Of a stretch of 64,000 nucleotides of DNA, positions 58,012 to 64,000 are shown in pieces (positions within the stretch are counted from its first letter, which is position 1; the number at the start of each line of letters is the position of its first letter). Origin of the DNA: Virgibacillus_O xinjiangensis. Its GTDB lineage: Bacteria; Bacillota; Bacilli; Bacillales; Amphibacillaceae. The notes under the pieces are model-generated. The model was not told the DNA's origin and searched no databases. It was given only the letters and a program-made list of their open reading frames with translations. Location: NCBI RefSeq assembly GCF_042643145.1, contig NZ_JBHRSA010000041.1, forward strand, positions 62,001 through 126,000, read 5' to 3'. Both the position numbers and the translations under genes were made by a program.

Positions 58012-58692
58012 TACATTAACCGGGAAATGGGACCTTACCTGAGCAAAAGTAGCTTGTTCAAAAATTTTCTTCCCATATTCTTCAAGCATGTGAATCGTTA
58101 CATCAGAGTCATGAGCGAATTCCAACACCTGACTGATGACATCTTCTTGAAGTTTGTCATCCATCATATCCGGTGAGAACTCCAAGAACAGATAGTAGTT
58201 GTCTTTAAAGTGATAAAGTGTTTCTTCCTTGCTGCCATCGAATCCTTCCATTCGATGACTCAACTGAATGACATCTTCAAAATCCTTGAATCCGACAATC
58301 AGCCACATATTATCTTCTTTCATACCGCTGGTTTCATCCAACTCGCTTTTGCCGTATTTATCTTCGAGAATATTCTCTATATTCTTATCTACCGGTACAT
58401 CAACAGTTTCGCCATCTTCCGTCGGAAGTTCAATGTTTTCTCCGTCTTTGGATACTTGCGCCTTGGTCACTACAATTTCCAATCCTTTATCCAATGCCTG
58501 CACTTGAATCCATAATGGACCTTCTACAGAGAAGTCTTCCTTATAGTTCAGCTCATCCATCATTTGCCAGAAGAGCTGTTCACTACGTTCACGGTTATAC
58601 CAGATTTCTTCACGTTCGAATCCTCTGTCCTCGATATCAATGTAGGAAATATAAAATTTGACGGTGTTTTCATTGATTCTTTCTATTTCCAT
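58009..58692 (-). CDS. mecA: ClpC adaptor MecA
   Basis: A 227-residue adaptor protein: N-terminal substrate-binding domain (MEIERINENTVKFYISYIDI, EEIWYNRERSEQLFWQMMDE), acidic linker (about 85-120), and C-terminal ClpC-binding domain (NMWLIVGFKDFEDVIQLSHR to FEQATFAQVRSHF). It targets ComK and other proteins to ClpCP. Present beside coiA and spx as in other Bacilli. Confidence 0.93.
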   Translation of the reverse strand: MEIERINENTVKFYISYIDIEDRGFEREEIWYNRERSEQLFWQMMDELNYKEDFSVEGPLWIQVQALDKGLEIVVTKAQVSKDGENIELPTEDGETVDVPVDKNIENILEDKYGKSELDETSGMKEDNMWLIVGFKDFEDVIQLSHRMEGFDGSKEETLYHFKDNYYLFLEFSPDMMDDKLQEDVISQVLEFAHDSDVTIHMLEEYGKKIFEQATFAQVRSHFPVNV

Positions 58693-58952
58693 TTTTGTTC
58701 CTCTCCCTTCTTAAATAATGGTGGAAGAGACACTTTCACCTTATTTTTATATCTATAGCGTGGACAATTTCTTACCTATTCATTACCCGTTCTAAAACAT
58801 ATCTAACCATCTCCGGTTATACTCACAGTATATGAAAGACAAGTGCAATATGGAAAGTAATATGCCTAGGATAGAACGAGAGTTAGTATCATATTTTACC
58901 CCATATCAGTTGATTTGTCACCCTTTATACCTATATAAATTCAAGGCAAAAT

Positions 58953-58986
58953 AAAAACACAGCCCTCACCAGGAATCTGCGTTTTT
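58953..58986 (-). terminator. Terminator of spx
   Basis: AAAAACACAG (58953-58962) with CTGCGTTTTT (58977-58986), one mismatch; T-rich on the reverse strand. Confidence 0.75.
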
Positions 58987-59016
58987 AATCGTTGCATATG
59001 AAACTAAGTATGTGTA

Positions 59017-59412
59017 TTAATTGACCATGCGCTGTGCTTCCCGCAATTGGAAGGTGCGAACCGTTCTCGGCAGGAACCGGCGGATTTCATCTTCATTGTA
59101 ACCTACCTGAAGACGCTTTTCGTCCAGGATGATCGGCCTTCTAAGCAAGCCAGGGTTGTTCTGTATCAGATTGAATAAGTCTTTTAAAGGAAGCTGGTCG
59201 AGATCGACATCGAGTTTCTGAAAGACTTTGGAGCGGGTGGAAATGATTTCATCTGTTCCATCTTCCGTCATTCTCAATATCTCTTTGATCTCATTCAATG
59301 TCAATGGCTCGGAAAAAATGTTCCGCTCCTTGAATTCGATCTCATGTTTTTCCAGCCAAGCCTTTGCTTTTCTGCATGATGTGCAACTTGGTGAGGTATA
59401 AAGTGTTACCAT
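59017..59412 (-). CDS. spx: Redox-sensing transcription factor Spx
   Basis: A 131-residue ArsC-fold protein with the redox switch Cys10-x-x-Cys13 (SPSCTSCRKAKAWL), the RNA polymerase alpha-CTD contact region, and NNPGLLRRPIILDEKRLQVGY. Under disulfide stress it is stabilised and reprograms transcription of thiol genes. Its adaptor SpxH is encoded in the same window. It has its own promoter and a 5' leader of about 70 nt. Confidence 0.95.
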   Translation of the reverse strand: MVTLYTSPSCTSCRKAKAWLEKHEIEFKERNIFSEPLTLNEIKEILRMTEDGTDEIISTRSKVFQKLDVDLDQLPLKDLFNLIQNNPGLLRRPIILDEKRLQVGYNEDEIRRFLPRTVRTFQLREAQRMVN

Positions 59413-59488
59413 GTAACTTCACTCCTCATTCTATATAGATGTAATATAAACATTCAACTATTTTACAGATTAAAATAACTTTAAATAA

Positions 59489-59517
59489 CCTATATGTAAT
59501 TATACTACATTTGTCAA
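59489..59517 (-). promoter_or_regulatory. Sigma-A promoter of spx
   Basis: Reverse strand TTGACA (59517-59512), 17-bp spacer, TATAGG (59494-59489). The spacer includes GTAGTATAATTAC, a short inverted repeat that could be a PerR- or YodB-type site, as known for spx in B. subtilis. Confidence 0.65.
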
Positions 59518-59649
59518 CCGAAAGGTAGAGGTACAATAAAAAATCAGGTTATTTTCAAAAGATTGGAGATGGATTGAATGCTTTAATTGTAAGATACCCT
59601 ATTTCCACCTTCTTAAACACCTTTATCCAAAAAAATCACCTATTAATCT

Positions 59650-59677
59650 GTAACATACTGTCATGACAGCATGTTAC
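59650..59677. repeat. 28-bp near-perfect palindrome in the spx-yjbC spacer
   Basis: Arms GTAACATACTGTCA and TGACAGCATGTTAC are complementary at 13 of 14 positions with no loop. It lies in the 425-bp gene-free stretch 59413-59837, about 130 bp upstream of the spx -35. A second small palindrome, AAACTCC-GT-GGAGTTT, is at 59752-59767. No T-run follows either; an operator is more likely than a terminator. Confidence 0.6.
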
Positions 59678-59799
59678 GTTGCAACCGATTTCTTGTGCAT
59701 ACTATTATCCATTAGTAAGCGAGTGTGGCTGCAGGACGATTGGCGTTCGTCAAACTCCGTGGAGTTTCCCTACCAATGAGCCCAATTGGACTCAATTAA

Positions 59800-59827
59800 A
59801 AGAGCGGGGACAATCTCCACCGCTCTT
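59800..59827 (-). terminator. Terminator of yjbC
   Basis: AAGAGCGG (59800-59807) with CCGCTCTT (59820-59827), followed by TTTAATTG on the reverse strand. It separates yjbC from spx. Confidence 0.8.
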
Positions 59828-59837
59828 CCATCAGCTC

Positions 59838-60431
59838 TTATGCTTTTTCCGTAACACTCAGGTTTTCCAATATGTCATCGCATTCCCTGTTTTCATCAAA
59901 GCTCAGCACTTCATCTGCCGTTTGATAAGCCTTGCCGTATATCTCTTCATCCTTATAAGTATGGATGTCTTCATACATCTTTCTCATTTGTTTATAGATT
60001 ACATCTTCAGATTCGTCGTTCGGAGACCAGTACAAAATCTCCAAAGGTGTTTCTTCATTGGTTGCCAGTGACCGGCGTGAGTAACCGATACCTTGCGCAT
60101 GGGTAAATCCTTCCCTGCGGTAAAAGTGGAGTCTTTTCTCGGTGTCCGAATCATCATAATCCACAGGCTCGACTTCCAGAATGATTGGCTTATTCCTCTC
60201 TTTAAGCTTTTCCATCAGTTTGTGTCCGATGCCCTGTCCCCTTGTATCAGCGGAAACCCACACATAATCGATAAAAATGAATGTTTCAAATTCGGCATAC
60301 ATCATCACATGCTGTGGACTTTCATCCTTGAAGTACACATCCCCTTTTTCTGCGAGAAGCCGTTCCATATGTTCCTTGGATTTCATTTCTTCTACCGGGA
60401 AATACTCTTTCAGCTTTTCATACCAGTTCAT
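59838..60431 (-). CDS. yjbC: GNAT acetyltransferase YjbC
   Basis: A 197-residue protein with acetyl-CoA loop VSADTRGQGIGHKLMEKL (about 58-75) and following strand KPIILEVEPVDYDD, then an acidic C-terminal extension. The position upstream of spx on the same strand matches B. subtilis yjbC, where both can be read from a shared SigB/SigW-type promoter. Here a terminator and 425 bp lie between them. Substrate unknown. Confidence 0.82.
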   Translation of the reverse strand: MNWYEKLKEYFPVEEMKSKEHMERLLAEKGDVYFKDESPQHVMMYAEFETFIFIDYVWVSADTRGQGIGHKLMEKLKERNKPIILEVEPVDYDDSDTEKRLHFYRREGFTHAQGIGYSRRSLATNEETPLEILYWSPNDESEDVIYKQMRKMYEDIHTYKDEEIYGKAYQTADEVLSFDENRECDDILENLSVTEKA

Positions 60432-60545
60432 TGATCTACTCCTTATTTTTAGTAGTCGGTTTCATTATAACGGAGATGTCCCTCTTTGTTAAATGCTGTG
60501 AGATATGATTCTATCCTTATTATGCCCATTTATAGGCAAAATCAT

Positions 60546-60585
60546 TAAAAAAGCAGACACCTTCGGGAGGTAATCTGCCTTTTTT
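60546..60585. terminator. Terminator of the GHL13 gene
   Basis: AAAAAAGCAGA arm pairs with TCTGCCTTTTTT with inner CACCT/AGGTA pairs around CGGG, 60546-60585; works on both strands. Confidence 0.85.
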
Positions 60586-60586
60586 G

Positions 60587-61798
60587 TTATTTTCCTATCA
60601 TATAATCCACATTTTCTGTGTAACTGTTGCCTGAATCCCATAGAAGGAATTCATCGATTCCATTGTCATACAAAGCACGTATCTGCGCTTCGACTTCCTC
60701 TTTGCCATATACAAAAGTTGGTCCGCTGTACAACCATGGAGCACTGAAATCCTGTAACCATGGCCGTGACACTGGAGGGTCCTCCAACTGGCCGAGCACT
60801 TCATTTTCAACTTTTGCATATTCATTCACCAGGTTATATGGTTCGGTGTCCGGCTTTTCAATCCCAAAATAAGATCCCCAATGACTTGGATAGATCATCG
60901 ACGAAATTACATCCACATTGGAGGCAATCCTCGAGAAATTTTGGCCGATTCCCGGAGCTTCTTCGATCGTGGCTGAATACCCGAATATATCTACGGAGAC
61001 ATCTACATCATAATATTCCAGTTCTTTTCTGGCATAGGCTACAAAATCACTCACAGCTTCCACCCGCTTGTCTACATTGTCCATTTCCATATCCGCATAA
61101 TCGCCTTCGCTGTATTCCAGCACATCATCACGGGTTTCAAACCCTTCCGGAAAACGGACATAGTCAAACTGAATTTCCTGGAAGCCCATTTCAGCCGCCA
61201 TTTTAGCAATTTCTACATTATAGTCCCAAACTTCTTTTTCAAACGGGTTTACAAAAGATTCCCCTTTGCCGTTGGTCCATACTTCGCCATTTTGACGGAA
61301 GGACAGATCTGGGCGTTTTTCGGCCAGTTCGTTGTCTTTGAAGACGACCACTCTGGCGATAGGATATATCCCTTCTTCTTCCATGACTTGCATCATGCCT
61401 TTCGGGTCACCAATGAAGTTTTCGGCAATATCCTCGTACGGTGAACCTTCCTCCGGTTCGAATGTCAAATTCCCATTATCTTCTTTTATGTCAATAACCA
61501 TGGAATTCAGTGCTGATTCATCCAGCAGATTTACGAGTGACTCGAACCGGCTTCCACCTGCAGAATTCCCGGTTACATAAATTCCTCGCACCGCGTCTGG
61601 ATATTCAAAATCGTAGCCGGAATCATAAGTGAACCGCGCCATCTGCTGTTCCGTATCCAATAGTTCAATGCTTGTCTGGCGCTCCGCATGTGGAGTGGCT
61701 CTGACCGTCTCTTCTTCTGCATGAACTGCTGCGGGCAACAAGGCACTGAACAGGAGAACACTAGTCACTGCCAAAATCGTTTGCTGAAATTTCCCCAT
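60587..61798 (-). CDS. Secreted DUF4015/GHL13-type glycoside hydrolase
   Basis: A 403-residue exported protein: signal peptide (about 1-28, ending VHA), then a TIM-barrel-like domain with VRGIYVTGNSAGG, MVIDIKEDNGNLTF, FQEIQFDYVRFPEG, VDVSVDIFGYS and FLLWDSGNSY, the conserved motifs of the putative glycoside hydrolase family GHL13. The likely acid residues are in the D-Y-V-R-F-P and D-I-F-G motifs. It probably cleaves a wall or exopolymer glycan. Start ATG 61798; a TTG three codons earlier is too close to GGAG. Confidence 0.8.
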   Translation of the reverse strand: MGKFQQTILAVTSVLLFSALLPAAVHAEEETVRATPHAERQTSIELLDTEQQMARFTYDSGYDFEYPDAVRGIYVTGNSAGGSRFESLVNLLDESALNSMVIDIKEDNGNLTFEPEEGSPYEDIAENFIGDPKGMMQVMEEEGIYPIARVVVFKDNELAEKRPDLSFRQNGEVWTNGKGESFVNPFEKEVWDYNVEIAKMAAEMGFQEIQFDYVRFPEGFETRDDVLEYSEGDYADMEMDNVDKRVEAVSDFVAYARKELEYYDVDVSVDIFGYSATIEEAPGIGQNFSRIASNVDVISSMIYPSHWGSYFGIEKPDTEPYNLVNEYAKVENEVLGQLEDPPVSRPWLQDFSAPWLYSGPTFVYGKEEVEAQIRALYDNGIDEFLLWDSGNSYTENVDYMIGK

Positions 61799-61945
61799 TG
61801 CTCTCAATCTCCAATTCTAGTTTTTAAATTTAGTATATCGGAATACGTCGAATAATTGAACCAATAACTGGTTTAATTGGGGAAATATCCTTGTGCGAAA
61901 CTCTTGTTCAACTGCTAATTAATCACTAATTATCACAACTACAGC

Positions 61946-61977
61946 CGCCGCGCTCCGATCCTTTCAGGACCGCGGCG
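61946..61977. repeat. GC-rich hairpin
   Basis: CGCCGCGCTCC (61946-61956) pairs with GGACCGCGGCG (61967-61977), one mismatch, loop GATCCTTTCA. It lies in an otherwise AT-rich spacer downstream of the M20 gene. No T-run follows on either strand. Confidence 0.6.
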
Positions 61978-62044
61978 TACACCCTGCCCCGTGCTGCTTA
62001 TAAAACCACGCACCGGCATACCTTTCCATACCTAAAAACCCTTA

Positions 62045-63235
62045 TTATTTGTCCATCGCTAGGTAACTGCACGCAACATGGCCTACCGATTTGGCTGCGA
62101 CAAGAATTGCATCTTCATCTATATCAAATTTCGGATGATGGTTGAAGTATGGTTCTTCCATCCCCTTTGGTGTACAAGCAATATAAAAGTAAGAACCAGG
62201 AACCTTCTCCAGGAAATACGCAAAATCATCTGATGGTGCCATCTTAGGGAATTCTTTTACTTCCTTAATATCCTCATCTTCAACTTCTTTCAACGTATCT
62301 GCTACAAAAGTAGTCAATTCCGGGTCATTGTACAATGGAGGATAATCATGTTCATATGTGAGTTCACAGGTTACACCGAATAATTCCTCCACCCCTCTTA
62401 CAACCCGGTGAAATTCTTTATCGATCACTTCTTTTGTTTCATCATTTGAAAAACGTATGTCCCCTTCCAGTTCGATACTGTCTTTGATCACGTTAAAGGT
62501 TCCTTTTCCATCAAATGAACCAACTGTCACTACACCGGCATTCAGTGGATTCACTCTGCGGCTGACGATCGATTGGACAGCAGTTACAAAATAAGACCCG
62601 GCTACAATAGCATCATTTGCCTTATGCGGTGAAGAGCCATGCCCTCCACTCGCCTGAATCTTGAGTTTAAAATAAGCCCGGCCATTAAAGGAATATCCAC
62701 TATGATAGCCAACCGTACCGGCAGGCCCCATCGGCAGAACATGGATGCCAAAGATGGCATCTACATCATCCAGTGCCCCTGCTTCCACGATACTTTTTGC
62801 TCCTCCGGGAGGCACTTCTTCTGCATGTTGGTGAATGATTTTCACGGTACCCTGCATGTCATTTTTCAATTCCGCAAGACAATCTGCCAGAACCATCAGG
62901 TAGGCTGTATGTGCATCATGCCCACATGCATGCATCACTCCTTCGTTTTTTGACTTGAAAGGAACATCAGCTTCCTCAGTGATAGGAAGTGCATCGAAGT
63001 CTGCCCGCAATGCCAAGGTCTTACCTTGCTTGGCGCCTTTGATCGTGACAACGATTCCATGGCCATTTCCCACCTCCGTTTCCACCTCTACATCCTTATC
63101 CTTGTAAAATTCAGCGATATATTCCGCTGTTTTATCCTCTTCAAATGAGAGCTCAGGATTCTCGTGCAAATGACGGCGGATCTCAATCATTTCATCTTCT
63201 CGCTCTTCCAACATTTTCATCAATTGTTCTTTCAA
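62045..63235 (-). CDS. M20 family amidohydrolase (N-acyl-amino-acid/aminobenzoyl type)
   Basis: A 396-residue metalloenzyme with IRRHLHENPELSFEE, LRADFDALPI, GVMHACGHDAHTAYL (metal ligands), HQHAEEVPPGGAKS, the lid domain (about 180-295) with SGGHGSSPHKANDAI, and APSDDFAYFLEKVPG with the last ligand HHPKFD. It hydrolyses N-acyl amino acids or similar amides. The SD runs GAAAGGAGATGATG; two ATGs lie inside or against it, so the TTG at 63235, eight bases on, is preferred. An alternative is ATG 63241. Confidence 0.88.
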   Translation of the reverse strand: MKEQLMKMLEEREDEMIEIRRHLHENPELSFEEDKTAEYIAEFYKDKDVEVETEVGNGHGIVVTIKGAKQGKTLALRADFDALPITEEADVPFKSKNEGVMHACGHDAHTAYLMVLADCLAELKNDMQGTVKIIHQHAEEVPPGGAKSIVEAGALDDVDAIFGIHVLPMGPAGTVGYHSGYSFNGRAYFKLKIQASGGHGSSPHKANDAIVAGSYFVTAVQSIVSRRVNPLNAGVVTVGSFDGKGTFNVIKDSIELEGDIRFSNDETKEVIDKEFHRVVRGVEELFGVTCELTYEHDYPPLYNDPELTTFVADTLKEVEDEDIKEVKEFPKMAPSDDFAYFLEKVPGSYFYIACTPKGMEEPYFNHHPKFDIDEDAILVAAKSVGHVACSYLAMDK

Positions 63236-63293
63236 GAACATCATCTCCTTTCGATTCATGGCCAAGCAGGACAAGACAAACCTGTCCTGCTAA

Positions 63294-64000
63294 TCAAGTA
63301 CGTTGTTCGATGACTTTGCCCGATTTCTTTCTTTTCTTGGAATCGCTTGGGATCAGTATCAAAACGGATAACAGCGATACAGCAGCGAAAGCTACATTCG
63401 TGATGATTCCGACGGTTGCGGATATATGAACATTGCTCGCTGCTGCCACAGTACTATATACGGTAGCAGAAATCGCGATACCAAAAGCGTTTCCTAAAGA
63501 ACTTGCCATTTTATACACACCGGAAGCTTCTCCAACCTTTTCATCTGGTGCTGCAGCAACTGCAGTATCTGTCGATGGTGTTGCATACATGCCAAGTCCT
63601 AAGCCGAATAGCACAAATCCGACAAAGACGGTGATGGTGTAAATAACACCTGGTAAAAATGTCAATCCCATCACGGCAACACCAACCAACGTAATGGACG
63701 ACCCCCAAATCATCGGCTTTTTGGCACCAGTCTTTTGCATTAATTTTTCACCAACACGAATCATGCCCAGGACGGCAATCAGATAACCGATAGAAAGCAT
63801 CCCAGATTGAAATTCAGTGAACCCACGACCTACTTGTACATACGTATTAGCTACAATCAATGTACCTGCAACGGCATTTAACAGGAAATTGGAGACAGTA
63901 GCACCAGTATATGGTTTGTTTTTAAATATTTCAAAGTCGATTAGAGCATGTTCTCTGTTTGACTCATATTTTACGAACACAATTACCCCTGCAATCGATA
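63294..64000 (-). CDS. MFS drug-exporter-like protein, C-terminal part (5' end outside window)
   Basis: An open frame continues through the right edge with no stop. The visible 235 residues contain six to seven membrane helices with LIDFEIFKNKPYTGATVSNF, FQSGMLSIGYLIAVLGM, FGLGLGMYATPSTDTAVAAAP, and GEASGVYKMASSLGNAFGIA, typical of 14-helix DHA2 (QacA/EmrB-like) H+ antiporters. It ends in a Lys/Arg-rich tail. No stop or start can be judged at the right edge. Located 59 bp after (upstream in transcription of) the M20 gene and probably co-transcribed. Confidence 0.85.
   Translation of the reverse strand, partial: SIAGVIVFVKYESNREHALIDFEIFKNKPYTGATVSNFLLNAVAGTLIVANTYVQVGRGFTEFQSGMLSIGYLIAVLGMIRVGEKLMQKTGAKKPMIWGSSITLVGVAVMGLTFLPGVIYTITVFVGFVLFGLGLGMYATPSTDTAVAAAPDEKVGEASGVYKMASSLGNAFGIAISATVYSTVAAASNVHISATVGIITNVAFAAVSLLSVLILIPSDSKKRKKSGKVIEQRT

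Noticed and set aside
1..64000. CRISPR arrays, insertion sequences, prophage or integrative elements
   Set aside because: The only tandem repeats are the coding 42-bp block and the 17-bp duplication. No transposase, integrase or attachment-like duplication at the tRNA-Val was seen.

Overview
The window comes from the chromosome of a low-to-moderate-GC, endospore-forming Bacillaceae. The evidence is strong Shine-Dalgarno sites, rho-independent terminators, spore-coat genes (cotO, a CotY/CotZ protein, coat-like repeat proteins), a Spo0E-type phosphatase, and long gene-order agreement with the Bacillus subtilis yjb/yjc region as I remember it. A betaine-type binding lipoprotein, a BCCT carrier and many acidic small proteins suggest a halotolerant relative such as the Virgibacillus/Oceanobacillus group; the genus is inference. 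I see no prophage, insertion sequence, CRISPR array or rRNA. The only tRNA is tRNA-Val(GAC).

Layout. 1-4.7 kb: a truncated membrane gene, an SRPBCC protein, a YocH-like LysM/3D wall protein, an orphan OpuAC-type lipoprotein, an aldo/keto reductase and azoR. 4.8-6.6 kb: a GPH-family sugar symporter behind a promoter with three cre-like sites and a 16-codon leader ORF. 6.6-7.7 kb: a WYL/YolD pair behind two GAAC-N4-GTTC (LexA-like) boxes, then a Spo0E-like gene. 7.8-15.6 kb: Rieske oxidoreductase, YkuD L,D-transpeptidase, stress protein, bdbDC disulfide pair, ctaG, hydrolase, and bioY with a BirA-like operator. 15.7-24.8 kb: coat-like protein, SurA-like lipoprotein, atypical BCCT carrier, K+ channel, several small acidic proteins, cation antiporter, and a class D sortase with its LPETS substrate. 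25-38.5 kb: hmp, DUF3231, an RsbR paralogue, an Nramp-like carrier with altered metal motifs, FAD monooxygenase, GH3 enzyme, DUF2207 protein. 38.6-45.3 kb: tRNA-Val, a heterodimeric ABC exporter, yjcH-yjcG-yjcF, DUF421 protein. 45.3-47.3 kb: coat cluster with sigma-K-like promoters. 47.4-60.4 kb: mgtE, then prpE, yjbO, nadK, relQ, yjbK, yjbI, spxH, the sRNA RoxS/RsaE, a yizD-like gene, pepF, coiA, mecA, spx, yjbC. 60.6-64 kb: GHL13 protein, M20 amidohydrolase and a truncated MFS exporter.

How the genes work together. The 47-60 kb block holds much of a redox/proteolysis circuit: Spx, its ClpXP adaptor SpxH, the ClpC adaptor MecA, the respiration-linked sRNA RoxS, truncated globin YjbI, alarmone synthetase RelQ and NAD kinase. 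Hmp, BdbCD, AzoR and the Rieske enzyme elsewhere fit the same oxidative, nitrosative and thiol-stress theme. I found no wholly unknown multigene system. The most novel-looking items are the leader-ORF/triple-cre transporter unit, the LexA-box WYL/YolD pair, the circularly permuted orphan OpuAC, two transporters whose family-defining substrate residues are replaced, and the 42-bp-repeat coat protein divergent from the CotY/CotZ gene.
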